Shown here: one piece after another, positions 9,336 to 17,917 of the stretch
Numbering within the stretch: the stretch's first letter is position 1
Layout of the letters: each line of letters starts with the position of its first letter
Origin: G963667915 sp965197385
GTDB lineage: Bacteria; Acidobacteriota; Vicinamibacteria; Vicinamibacterales; UBA823
DNA length: 64,000 bases
NCBI GenBank assembly: GCA_965197385.1
Contig: CBDANA010000006.1
Location: forward strand, 248,001-312,000
Reading direction: 5' to 3'
The notes under the pieces: generated by a model
Told to the model about the DNA's origin: nothing
What the model saw: only the letters and a program-made list of their open reading frames with translations
Database searches by the model: none
Position numbers and translations under genes: made by a program

Positions 9336-9423
9336 CCATGCATTATATACGGGATGATGAGGGATTCCGCAAGATATCCTGAGCCGGTGTAGACCGTAGA
9401 TATGAGCAATAAGTTATTATTAT

Positions 9424-10401
9424 TCAGTAAGTTATTGGTCTTCTATACATGGCAATGAACACTAGTGGACGAACTATGGACCGTGTTCCACCATGACGAG
9501 GCCGCTCGACCTCTCCACCATCGGCGGCCTTCCAGTAGAAGCCCAGGGGATCTTCCCGATCCGACACGAAGACGACTCGCTCGCCATCAGGCGTCCAGTT
9601 GGGGTTTTGATCCGCAGCGGGATCGGTCGTCAGCTTGCTGAGCGTTCCACGCGCCAGTTCGGAGGTCCACACATCCGTTTCGTCGGGAGCGCTGATCTGG
9701 GCCGCCAGACATGTCCCGTCCGGTGACAGACGCGGACGGACATACGCAGCCGCCGCGAGGGCAATCGGCTCTTCGCGCCCAGCGCGATCGACCCACACCA
9801 GCGTGTGGTTCGCGCCAGCCACCGAGTTACCGGCAACATACGCGAGCGATCCGTTCGTAGCGAGGGCAAAGTTCGCGGCCCCTGTGCCCTTGGTGATGAC
9901 ACCCTCCAACACGGGCACCGGATTGCTGGTCACCTGGAGTCGCGCCAGGTCGAACGGTACGGCGCGCAACGTTCCGGTCACCGCATACACGATATGTCCA
10001 GTCGGCGAGTAGTGGGGATTGCTGCCGCCTGGCACCAGGACCCGCTGCTCGTCCGTCTCCAGGTCGAGGACGGCAATCTGCGCCGTTTCTGTGTTCCCAC
10101 CCGTCTGGATGGTAAACAGCACCGCCTCGCCGCCCGGCAAGATGTCCGGCCACTGATGCCGCGTTCCTGCGTCCGGACTTGTCAGGATCTCTGGCTGACC
10201 TCCGCCGGCTGGCACGCGAAAGAGGCCCGACTCGGTGGATAAGGCAAACATGATGGTGTCATCAGATCCCCAACTCGCGCCACGCCCTAACCCGACATCC
10301 TCGGCGATCGTGACCGGTGAACCGCCAAGAATCGAGACCTCCTTCATGGTCTGATCGTCGAAGAAGCCGACCCAGCTGCAGCGGTCCGGGACCCCGGCCA
10401 A
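9424..10401 (-). pseudogene. TolB/WD40-like beta-propeller fragment
   Basis: The frame begins within a propeller blade (SWVGFFDDQTMKEVSILGG) and contains repeated blades: LPGGEAVLFTIQ, NPHYSPTGHIVYA, RPRLSPDGTCLAA, NPNWTPDGERVVFVSDRED. This is the sensor half often found behind a Ser/Thr kinase domain in Acidobacteriota. The kinase or N-terminal domain is absent, and after KAADGGEVER the usual last blade (SWSPDGRTLAF) is replaced by unrelated residues, which suggests a frameshift or breakpoint near 9500. Both ends are therefore damaged. 10402-10550 shows no gene. Confidence 0.6.
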
Positions 10402-10550
10402 TCTGCCTCGAAATGGCTGTCAAGCCCCAAATTGATTATTCGGCGCCAGCGCACTCGATCCGCGGCCCAAGCACGGCTGCAACTTCCACTTGCACACCCA
10501 ATCCCTGCGACCGGCCGGTGACACCCGCGCGAGCTCTTGACACAGGGCCG

Positions 10551-11429
10551 CTAGCGCCGCTGTCTTGCCAGACGCTCGACCCGGCGATAGAGGCCACTGG
10601 CGTTCATCGACACGCACAGATCGAAGAAGCCAGGCTGCGGACCGGTCCACCGAAGCTGGCCGACCGTGCCGAACACCGGCACATCGGTACGCAATCGGGC
10701 CAGCTCGCGAAAGGTCGCTGCCAGTTCACGACCTTCGGACAGGGTCCGCGCCAACGTGGCGGCACCACGCGGCGTCACGTCCCAGTCGCCAGCTGAATCC
10801 GGAATCGCTTCGAGATGCCCGTAGCGGGCCAGGACCGTGGCCGTCGACTTCTCGCCCCACCCGGACAGCCCAGGATACCCGTCGGCCGTGTCGCCCCGCA
10901 GAGCCAGGTAGTCCGGAATCGACTCCGGCGGAACACCGAACTTCTTCCGGACGCCGTCGGCGTTGCGGAGCACGCCCTGGCGCCGGTCAAACTGCACGAC
11001 CCGTGTGCCCGACACACACTGCGCCAGATCCTTGTCGGGCGTACAGATGAAAATCTGCTCCACGTCGAGATCGGCGGCCGCCTTCGCGGCCGCCGACGCG
11101 AGGGCGTCATCCGCTTCAAACTCGGTCATGGGCCAGACCATCGCGCCCATCGCCACCAGCGCCCGCTCGAGCGGGAGGAACTGGCCGAGCAAGCTCGGCT
11201 CGATCCCTTCCCTGGTCTTGTACCCCGCCCACATCTCATTGCGAAACGACTCGATGACGTGGTCGGTCGCGACGCCGAGGTGGGTCACGTCGTCCTCGAG
11301 CATCATCACGAGCGAGCCGAGCACGCCACGCACGGCGCCAACCTCCTGTCCGTCGGCATCCACGGCGGAAGGCACGGCATAGAAATGCCGGAACAGCTCG
11401 TACGTGCCGTCCACCAGGAAGACGTTCAT
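10551..11429 (-). CDS. 5'-3' exonuclease (PIN/FEN-like)
   Basis: From ATG 11429 the protein is 292 residues; a GTG three codons upstream is an alternative. NVFLVDGTYELFRHFYA carries the first metal Asp, EFEADDALAS and CTPDKDLAQ further acidic ligands, and GDTADGYPGLSGWGEKSTA the helix-hairpin-helix that binds DNA. This is the stand-alone form of the Pol I 5'-nuclease domain, expected to process flaps or RNA primers. It is divergent from lipA across 117 bp. Confidence 0.85.
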   Translation of the reverse strand: MNVFLVDGTYELFRHFYAVPSAVDADGQEVGAVRGVLGSLVMMLEDDVTHLGVATDHVIESFRNEMWAGYKTREGIEPSLLGQFLPLERALVAMGAMVWPMTEFEADDALASAAAKAAADLDVEQIFICTPDKDLAQCVSGTRVVQFDRRQGVLRNADGVRKKFGVPPESIPDYLALRGDTADGYPGLSGWGEKSTATVLARYGHLEAIPDSAGDWDVTPRGAATLARTLSEGRELAATFRELARLRTDVPVFGTVGQLRWTGPQPGFFDLCVSMNASGLYRRVERLARQRR

Positions 11430-11442
11430 CGGGAACACTGTA

Positions 11443-11482
11443 GCAGCCCGTGGGCCTTTGGGCCGGGGACAGGACCCGCGGC
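11443..11482. repeat. Short repeat fragment with MITE-like end
   Basis: TAG plus CAGCCCGTGG matches the first ten bases of the MITE-like ends described at 17858, 18499 and 46189, then diverges into GGCCTTTGGGCC and GGGGACAGGACCCGCGGC. The latter, in inverse orientation, shares GCCGCGGGTCCTGTCC with 16751-16766. It may be a degraded dispersed repeat. Confidence 0.3.
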
Positions 11483-11546
11483 GCTGGTGGAACGAGGTCG
11501 CAGGACAGCCTCGCCGTTACGTGATTACGGCTAACATAGGAAGGTC

Positions 11547-12470
11547 ATGGCAGCAGTTGTGCCCCTGCTTCGCGGGCGGCCGGTCCGCGAGGCCCCGGTC
11601 GCGCGCGCGCGTAAGCCGCCATGGCTCAAGGTCCGGGCACCCGGGTCGGCCAGATACCGCGAGCTGAAACAGCTCATGCAGGCACTCGACCTGCACACGG
11701 TCTGTGAAGAGGCGAACTGTCCGAATATTGGTGAATGCTGGGACCACGGCACGGCGACGTTCATGATCCTCGGCGACGTCTGTACCCGCTCCTGCGGCTA
11801 CTGCAACGTCATCCACGGCCGGCCGCAGGCGAGCGACCCCGACGAGCCCCGCCGTGTGGCTGAGGCGATCGCCGCACTCGAACTCCAACACGTGGTCATC
11901 ACGTCGGTCGACCGGGACGATCTGGATGACGGCGGCGCGTCGATGTTCGCCGACACGATCCGCGCGGTGCGCGCGGCGCGGCCGACCTGCCGCGTCGAGG
12001 TCCTGATCCCGGACTTCCGGGGCCAGGCCGCAGCGCTGGCCGAGGTGCTCGATGCCCGACCGGACGTCCTCAACCACAACATCGAGACCGTTCGGCGGCT
12101 CTACCGCATGGCGCGACCGGCCGGCCGGTACGATCGTGCGCTCGACCTGCTGGCTCGCGCCGCGCGCTACGCGCCGGACATCCCGACGAAGTCCGGGCTC
12201 ATGGTGGGCCTCGGCGAAACGACCGACGAGGTCTGTGACACGATCGGCGACCTCCGCCGCCACAGCTGCTGCATGCTCACGATCGGACAGTACCTGCGGC
12301 CGTCGCCGGCCCACCTGCCGCTGGCCAGGTACTACGATCCCGGTGAGTTCACCGAACTGGCCCGGCACGCCCGAGACCTTGGCTTCCTGCATGTGGAATC
12401 GGGTCCGTTGGTCAGAAGCTCCTATCATGCCCACGAACAAGCCGACGCGATCGCCCGTGCGGCGCAGTAA
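11547..12470 (+). CDS. lipA: Lipoyl synthase
   Basis: Radical-SAM enzyme that inserts two sulfurs into octanoyl-lipoyl domains. 307 residues, normal length. Both clusters are present: auxiliary-cluster cysteines 53, 58 and 64 (CEEANCPNIGEC), SAM-cluster cysteines 79, 83 and 86 (CTRSCGYC), and the C-terminal RSSYHA motif whose serine ligates the auxiliary cluster. AGGAAGG precedes ATG 11547. No lipB is adjacent. The last 44 nt overlap the next gene in another frame, suggesting translational coupling. Confidence 0.95.
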   Translation: MAAVVPLLRGRPVREAPVARARKPPWLKVRAPGSARYRELKQLMQALDLHTVCEEANCPNIGECWDHGTATFMILGDVCTRSCGYCNVIHGRPQASDPDEPRRVAEAIAALELQHVVITSVDRDDLDDGGASMFADTIRAVRAARPTCRVEVLIPDFRGQAAALAEVLDARPDVLNHNIETVRRLYRMARPAGRYDRALDLLARAARYAPDIPTKSGLMVGLGETTDEVCDTIGDLRRHSCCMLTIGQYLRPSPAHLPLARYYDPGEFTELARHARDLGFLHVESGPLVRSSYHAHEQADAIARAAQ

Positions 12471-13188
12471 GCGGTCATCGCGGGCGTCCCCCTCACTGGC
12501 CGCCATCCGCCATGCGGTCGTGCACTGCGCCCGCTGCCCGCGACTGCGGGCCTACTGCGCGCGCATCGCCCGCGTGAAGAAGGCGGCGCACCGGGATGCC
12601 GTCTACTGGGGCAAGCCGGTGCCCGGCTTCGGCAGCCGCCGCGCTCGCGTCCTCGTGTTGGGGCTCGCGCCGGCGGCGCACGGCGCCAACCGCACGGGCC
12701 GCGTGTTCACGGGCGACGGGTCGGGAGATTTTTTGATGCGGGCGATGCACAGCGCCGGCTTCACGAACATGCCGACCCCTCGTCACGCTCGCGATGGCCT
12801 GACGCTCACCGACGCCTACATCACCGCCGCCGTGCGGTGCGCACCACCCGAGAACAAGCCCTCGCGGCGCGAGCTCGAGAATTGCCAGTCACATCTCGAG
12901 GACGAGCTCGACGCCCTGCGGGAGCTGCGCGTGATCGTGACGTTGGGTCGGATCGCGTACGACGCCTACTGGCGGGTCATGCGGCGCCGCCACGTCCAGC
13001 CCTCACCCAAGCCGGCGTTCGCGCACGGACTGGTCTATAGTCCAGACGAGGCCCAGACGCTGATCGCCTCATATCATCCGAGCCGCCAAAACACCAACAC
13101 CGGGAGGCTCACACCTTCGATGCTCGCCTCCATTTTTCAGCGCGCACGACAGCTGATCGACTCCCCGCCGCGCGCCAAACGGCCGTGA
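12427..13188 (+). CDS. Uracil-DNA glycosylase, family 5 (UdgB-like)
   Basis: 253 residues from ATG 12427. An upstream in-frame extension lies wholly inside lipA and is not used. Iron-sulfur cysteines are seen at 34, 37 and 44 (CARCPRLRAYC), with further ones in VRCAPPENK and LENC. The active-site motif GLAPAAHGANRTGR (79-92) is that of family 5 UDGs, which lack the polar catalytic residue of family 1. HPSRQNTNTG is the second motif. Role: removal of uracil and other deaminated bases in base-excision repair. Confidence 0.88.
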   Translation: MPTNKPTRSPVRRSKRSSRASPSLAAIRHAVVHCARCPRLRAYCARIARVKKAAHRDAVYWGKPVPGFGSRRARVLVLGLAPAAHGANRTGRVFTGDGSGDFLMRAMHSAGFTNMPTPRHARDGLTLTDAYITAAVRCAPPENKPSRRELENCQSHLEDELDALRELRVIVTLGRIAYDAYWRVMRRRHVQPSPKPAFAHGLVYSPDEAQTLIASYHPSRQNTNTGRLTPSMLASIFQRARQLIDSPPRAKRP

Positions 13189-13210
13189 GCGGCATGCTAG
13201 AATCGACATC

Positions 13211-14719
13211 ATGCCCCGACCGCACACGCTCCGCGACCTCCGAACGGCAATCGACGCCGGCGAGGTCCCACACCGTTCCGTCAGGCACGAACTCCGCGAC
13301 AATCTGCTGCGGCGGCTGCGCGCCGGCGAGCCGCTGTTTCCCGGCATTGTCGGGTACGGCGAGACGGTCATCCCACAGATTGTCAACGCCGTGCTCTCGC
13401 AGCATCACTTCATCCTGCTGGGCCTGCGCGGGCAGGCCAAGAGCCGGATCCTGCGCTCGCTCGTGACGCTGCTCGACGACGCAGTGCCCGTCATCGAGGG
13501 ATGCGAGATTCACGACGACCCGTTGGCGCCGCTGTGCCGCGCGTGCCGCCAGCGTGTCGCCGAGGAAGGCGACGCCCTGCCCGTCGCGTGGCTCGGCCGC
13601 GAGGCGCGTTTCGTCGAAAAGCTGGCGACACCAGATGTCACGATCGCCGATATGGTGGGCGACATCGATCCGATCAAGGCAGCGCGTGCCGGCCTGCGGC
13701 TCTCCGACGAGCTGACGATGCACTACGGCCTGCTGCCGCGCGCACATCGTGGCATCTTCGCGGTCAACGAGTTGCCTGACCTGACCGGGAAGATCCAGGT
13801 CGGATTGTTCAACATCCTCGAGGAGGGCGACGTTCAGATCAAGGGTTATCCGGTCCGGCTACGGCTCGACGTGATGATGGTCTTCACGGCAAACCCGGAG
13901 GACTACACTGCACGCGGCAAGATCATCACACCGCTGAAGGACCGAATCGGATCGGAGATTCGCACGCACTACCCCATGACCCGTCACGAGGGGCTGGCCA
14001 TCACCGAGCAGGAAGCCTGGACGGACCGCGGCAATGGCCCGAGCCCAGCGCCGCACCTCGACGTGCCGGCCTACGTCCGCGAAGTCGTCGAAGAGATCGC
14101 CTTTCTCGCGCGGCAGGATTCCAAGGTCGACAAGCGCTCAGGCGTGAGCCAACGCCTGCCGATCACATGCCTGGAGAACATCGTCTCGAACGCCGAACGG
14201 CGGGCGGCCGTCAACGGTGAGCCGACGGTCGTGCCGCGCGTCACCGACGTCTACGCGGCCCTGCCCTCGATCACGGGCAAGTTCGAGCTCGAGTACGAAG
14301 GCGAACTTCGCGGCGCCGACGCGGTGGCGCGCGATCTCATCCGCGGCGCCGTCGCCAACGTCTTCGGTGGCTACGTCGACGCGAGCGACGCGCACCGGGT
14401 CGTCGAATGGTTCGACCTCGGTGGCACGCTGCAGATCAGCGACACCTCGTCGGCCGCCGACCTGCTGGCGCAAACCGGCCAGGTCCAGGGTTTAACGGAA
14501 CTTGCCGCCGCCGTCAGCGTCGATCGCAAGGCCGACCCGCCGATCCTTGCCTCCGCGGTGGATTTCGTGCTCGAAGGACTGTTCGCCCAGAAGAAGATCA
14601 CGCGGTCGGACGATTGGCACTACGCGGCGTCTGGGCAGCCCCGGACCAAGCTGCGCGTCGAAGAGGAGTTCTTCGAGCACGAGCTGCCTGGAGGTGGAAA
14701 GAAGAAGTACTACAACTGA
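13211..14719 (+). CDS. MoxR/ChlI-like AAA+ ATPase
   Basis: 502 residues with magnesium-chelatase-type AAA+ architecture. The P-loop reads GLRGQAKS (71-78) and the Walker B region reads GIFAVNELPDL, with NE where DE is usual; both are variants I associate with this ATPase subfamily rather than clear faults. A Cys set (EGCEIHDD..LCRACR) follows the P-loop strand and may bind zinc. VMMVFTANPEDYTARGKI carries sensor 1. It is followed 24 nt later by a VWA protein, the normal MoxR-VWA pair, which act as metal-insertion or protein-remodelling chaperones; the client is unknown. Confidence 0.8.
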   Translation: MPRPHTLRDLRTAIDAGEVPHRSVRHELRDNLLRRLRAGEPLFPGIVGYGETVIPQIVNAVLSQHHFILLGLRGQAKSRILRSLVTLLDDAVPVIEGCEIHDDPLAPLCRACRQRVAEEGDALPVAWLGREARFVEKLATPDVTIADMVGDIDPIKAARAGLRLSDELTMHYGLLPRAHRGIFAVNELPDLTGKIQVGLFNILEEGDVQIKGYPVRLRLDVMMVFTANPEDYTARGKIITPLKDRIGSEIRTHYPMTRHEGLAITEQEAWTDRGNGPSPAPHLDVPAYVREVVEEIAFLARQDSKVDKRSGVSQRLPITCLENIVSNAERRAAVNGEPTVVPRVTDVYAALPSITGKFELEYEGELRGADAVARDLIRGAVANVFGGYVDASDAHRVVEWFDLGGTLQISDTSSAADLLAQTGQVQGLTELAAAVSVDRKADPPILASAVDFVLEGLFAQKKITRSDDWHYAASGQPRTKLRVEEEFFEHELPGGGKKKYYN

Positions 14720-14743
14720 CGGCTGGCGGGCAACGGTCACAAC

Positions 14744-16012
14744 GTGCGGTACAAGTACACGAAGTTTACCGGCGGCGATCTGGAGGGGCTCGACCTCGAA
14801 GAGCTGCTCTCGAAGCTCTCGGATCTGCTCCTGTCGAGCGGCTTCGACAGCCCGTACGGCGACCCCTCCGACGAAGATGGCGACCGGAGCGTACAGTCGC
14901 TGCACGACGCGATTCTGGACGCCATCCTGCGCGACGACCTGCTGCCGAAGGACACAATTGAACAACTCCTCGGCGATCCGGCCGACGGCGACAGCCAGAC
15001 CAGGCTCGAGGAGCTCATCCAGCAAATCATCGAGCGTATGGCGCAGCAAGGCTACATCACGATGCAGCCTGACCTCGACATGGAGCGTGAGGCCCGCAGC
15101 GAAGCCGGTGCGGGCCAGGCGGACATGCCGCCGCTGTCGTTCGAGGTCACCGACAAGAGTCTCGACTTTCTCGGCTATCGCGCGCTCCGCGACCTCCTCG
15201 GTTCGCTCGGTAAGAGCAGCTTCGGCCGGCACGACACGCGCGATCAGGCGACCGGCGTCGAAGCAAGCGGCACGACCAAGCCATACGAGTTCGGCGACAC
15301 GCTCAACCTCGACCCCAGCGGCACGATCCTGAACGCGGTGCGGCGCACCGCCCTGCCGGATCGCGAGGGGCCTGGCGGCATCGACGTCGACTACGGTGAC
15401 CTCGTCGTCACTCAGGGCGAGTACCAGAGCTCCTGCGCTACCGTGCTCATGCTCGACTGCAGCCACAGCATGATCCTGTACGGCGAAGACCGGTTCACCC
15501 CGGCCAAGCGCGTGGCGCTGGCCCTCGCGAACCTCATCCGCCGGCAGTATCCTGGTGACGCCCTGCAGGTCGTGCTATTCCACGACTCAGCCGAGGAGAT
15601 CCCGCTGCGGCAGCTCGCCCGCGTGCGTGTGGGACCGTACTACACGAACACCCGGGAAGGCCTGCGACTCGCCCGGCGGCTACTCGAACGTCAGAGCAAG
15701 GACATGAGTCAGATCATCATGATCACCGATGGCAAGCCGTCGGCGCTGACCCAGCCCGACGGCCGGATCTACCGGAACGCCTTCGGCCTCGATCCGTTGA
15801 TCGTCTCGGAAACGTTCGCCGAGGTGGCCGCGTGCCGAAAAGCCGGTATTCTGATCAACACGTTCATGCTGGCACGCGACTACGATTTGGTTAGCTTCGT
15901 CCGGCGGGTTGCGAAAATTTGCCACGGCAAGGCCTATTTCACGACACCCCACAGGCTCGGGCAGTACGTCCTGATGGACTACATGAACAACAAGACGAAG
16001 ACGGTCCACTGA
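14744..16012 (+). CDS. VWA-domain protein, partner of the AAA+ ATPase
   Basis: 422 residues from GTG 14744. Residues 1-130 are acidic and helical. The von Willebrand A domain starts near 230 and has a complete MIDAS: DCSHS (238-242), Thr in YTNTREGL and Asp in MITDGKPS. No signal peptide or membrane segment is seen, so it acts in the cytoplasm. Its position directly after a MoxR/ChlI-like ATPase matches the two-subunit chelatase-like arrangement in which VWA presents the substrate. Confidence 0.82.
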   Translation: MRYKYTKFTGGDLEGLDLEELLSKLSDLLLSSGFDSPYGDPSDEDGDRSVQSLHDAILDAILRDDLLPKDTIEQLLGDPADGDSQTRLEELIQQIIERMAQQGYITMQPDLDMEREARSEAGAGQADMPPLSFEVTDKSLDFLGYRALRDLLGSLGKSSFGRHDTRDQATGVEASGTTKPYEFGDTLNLDPSGTILNAVRRTALPDREGPGGIDVDYGDLVVTQGEYQSSCATVLMLDCSHSMILYGEDRFTPAKRVALALANLIRRQYPGDALQVVLFHDSAEEIPLRQLARVRVGPYYTNTREGLRLARRLLERQSKDMSQIIMITDGKPSALTQPDGRIYRNAFGLDPLIVSETFAEVAACRKAGILINTFMLARDYDLVSFVRRVAKICHGKAYFTTPHRLGQYVLMDYMNNKTKTVH

Positions 16013-16044
16013 CGACGTGGGTCGTTACGTCGCTGGCTCCCGCC

Positions 16045-16677
16045 ATGCTGCCGCCCTCCATTCCGATTTTTCCGCTGCCGAACGTCGTGCTGTTCCCGAA
16101 TGTCTTTCTGCCGCTGCACATCTTCGAGCAGCGGTTTCGAGCAATGGTGGCCGACGCGCTACGGGGCGACCGCATCCTCGGCATGGCGCTGCTCAGGCCA
16201 GGCTGGGAGCAGGACTACGACGGCCGGCCGCCGGTCTATCCTGTTGGCTGCGCCGGCCTGATCACGAACTCCGAACGGCTCGGCGATGGCCAGTACAACA
16301 TCATCCTGCGCGGCCTGCAGAAATTTCGCATCCTCGACGAGGACGACCGGCGGAGCTATCGGCTGGCGCGTGTGGACGGCATCGCCGAGACGCTCGACGA
16401 CGCGGCGCGGTCAGCCATTCGAAGCGACCGGTGCCGGCTGGAGGTGCTGGTCGCAAAAGGCCTGCGGCTGGCCGGCGCCGAAGGTCAGGTTCCCGCCTCG
16501 ATACCAGACGAGGAGCTCGTCAACGCCCTCGCCCAGTACCTCGACCTCGAGCCGATCGAGAAGCAGGCCCTCCTGGAACGCGACGGACTGCTCCGCCGCT
16601 GCCAGTCGCTCATCGAACTGCTGGAAATGAAGCTGATGCTGGCCCGGCACCCCGGCCAGCCGCACGACGTACACTGA
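16045..16677 (+). CDS. LON-substrate-binding-domain protein
   Basis: 210 residues from ATG 16045; the frame is open further upstream but overlaps the VWA gene. IPIFPLPNVVLFPNVFLPLHIFE is matched in sense by the N-terminal LON domain of Lon, and the later helical part (DEELVNALAQYLDLEPIEKQ) also fits. It lacks AAA+ and protease domains. Such stand-alone proteins are widespread with unknown function. It is co-directional with the MoxR-VWA pair, 32 bp downstream. Confidence 0.8.
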   Translation: MLPPSIPIFPLPNVVLFPNVFLPLHIFEQRFRAMVADALRGDRILGMALLRPGWEQDYDGRPPVYPVGCAGLITNSERLGDGQYNIILRGLQKFRILDEDDRRSYRLARVDGIAETLDDAARSAIRSDRCRLEVLVAKGLRLAGAEGQVPASIPDEELVNALAQYLDLEPIEKQALLERDGLLRRCQSLIELLEMKLMLARHPGQPHDVH

Positions 16678-16691
16678 CGCAGGTTACTGGG

Positions 16692-16747
16692 CTCTCGGCT
16701 TTCCGCTCTCGGCTTCCGGCTTTCGGCTCTCAGCTCTCGGCTTTCGG
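16692..16747. repeat. Heptamer array, eight units of CTYTCGG type
   Basis: Eight contiguous 7-mers: CTCTCGG, CTTTCCG, CTCTCGG, CTTCCGG, CTTTCGG, CTCTCAG, CTCTCGG, CTTTCGG. It fills the convergent spacer between the LON-domain gene and the reductase at 16821. Unlike three similar arrays, no inverted arm is evident. Confidence 0.8.
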
Positions 16748-16820
16748 CCGCCGCGGGTCCTGTCCTTGGCCCTTCCCCCACGGTGGACTTCGATCAAGCG
16801 CGGGGATCCAATGCACTCCG

Positions 16821-17831
16821 CTAGCAGCCGGCCTTGACCCTCGCTACCCGGTGCTGGATCGCGTCGATCACCATCTGGCCGTGGAACCGGCCGTTCTCGA
16901 TGAAGATCCGTCCGGCGTGGACGCCCGTCAGGGCGGTGCCGGCAATGTAAAAGCCGGGCACGTTCGACTCGAACGTCTTGGGATCGTGCTCGGGCACAAA
17001 CGTCTCCGGATGCAGACGGACGCCGACCTGACGCATCAGCGTCGGGTCGGTCCGATACCCGGTCATGACCAGAACGTGATCAGCCGGCAGCACCTCCCGC
17101 TGCCCGTCGCGCTCGACCACGACCTCCGCGGGGCGGATCTCCACGACGCGGGTTTCGAATCGCGCCGGGATCGACCCCTCGGCGATCCGATTCTCGATGT
17201 TTGGCCGCACCCAGTACTTGACCGAGCTGCCAAGCTTGGCGTGACGGTGGACGAGTGTCACGTGGACGCCGGCCCGAAACAGTTCAAGCGCCGCCTCGAC
17301 GGCTGAGTTCTTGCCGCCGATGACGACGACCTGCTTGCGATAGTAGCGGTGGGCTTCGTCGTAGTAATGCGAGACGTGCGGCAGATCCTCTCCGGGAATC
17401 CCTATCATGTTCGGATTGTCGTAACAGCCGATCGCCAGCACCACCGTGCGGCTGTCGAGGTGCCGTTCGATCCCCAGCGTGGATCGGGTCTCGATCGTGA
17501 AGGTCCCACCGCCTCCCGGCTGCGGAACGTGCACCAACGTTACCGTCTCGCCCAGCTCGACGCGCAGCTGGTAGGCGTCGGCTACCCGGCGGTAGTAGCG
17601 CAACGCCTCCAGCCGCGTCGGCTTATCGTAGGGCGTCACGAACGGCATCCCGCCGATCTCGAGCAGCTCGGGCGTGGTGAAGAACACCATGTAGGTCGGG
17701 AAGTCGTACAGCGCGTTGACCAGCACGCCCTTCTCCAGCACGGTGTAGTCCAACCCGTGCTTCTGCGCCGCGATGGCGGCCGCCAGACCGACCGGGCCGG
17801 CCCCGATAATAATCACGTCACGTACGGACAT
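16821..17831 (-). CDS. YpdA-like FAD/NAD(P) reductase (bacillithiol disulfide reductase family)
   Basis: 336 residues, thioredoxin-reductase-like but without a CxxC redox pair. FAD Rossmann motif GAGPVGLAAA at 9-18, NAD(P) motif VVVIGGKNSAVEAALE near 167-182, ATG near LAIGCYDNPNMIGIPG, and a C-terminal FAD contact GFYIAGTALTGVHAGRIFIENGR region. This pattern is that of YpdA/Bdr, which reduces bacillithiol disulfide in Bacillota; bacillithiol is also reported from some Acidobacteriota. Biosynthesis genes bshABC are not in the window. Confidence 0.82.
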   Translation of the reverse strand: MSVRDVIIIGAGPVGLAAAIAAQKHGLDYTVLEKGVLVNALYDFPTYMVFFTTPELLEIGGMPFVTPYDKPTRLEALRYYRRVADAYQLRVELGETVTLVHVPQPGGGGTFTIETRSTLGIERHLDSRTVVLAIGCYDNPNMIGIPGEDLPHVSHYYDEAHRYYRKQVVVIGGKNSAVEAALELFRAGVHVTLVHRHAKLGSSVKYWVRPNIENRIAEGSIPARFETRVVEIRPAEVVVERDGQREVLPADHVLVMTGYRTDPTLMRQVGVRLHPETFVPEHDPKTFESNVPGFYIAGTALTGVHAGRIFIENGRFHGQMVIDAIQHRVARVKAGC

Positions 17832-17857
17832 CCGTGCACATTCCCCCCTAGATTAGG

Positions 17858-17897
17858 CTAGCAGCCCGTGGTGAAAGTCCCGCTGCATTCGACCGGC
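17858..17897. repeat. MITE-like element, solo left end
   Basis: CTAG (17858-17861) then CAGCCCGTGGTGAAAGTC (17862-17879) and CCGCTGCATTCGACCG, identical to the left part of the complete element at 18499. No right end is found before the gene at 17918, so this is a truncated copy. Confidence 0.75.
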
Positions 17898-17917
17898 GCG
17901 ACACCGCTTCTCGCGGG

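Noticed and set aside
8109..9480. tRNA gene as integrase attachment site
   Set aside because: No cloverleaf or GGTTCGA-type T-arm with matching acceptor could be traced on either side.
12052..12426. N-terminal extension of the uracil-DNA glycosylase
   Set aside because: This stretch is in the wrong frame of lipA, has no family similarity, and the UDG fold starts after ATG 12427.
14744..16012. Cobalt or magnesium chelatase for corrin/chlorophyll synthesis
   Set aside because: No CobN/ChlH subunit or tetrapyrrole genes are near; MoxR-VWA pair is the safer call.
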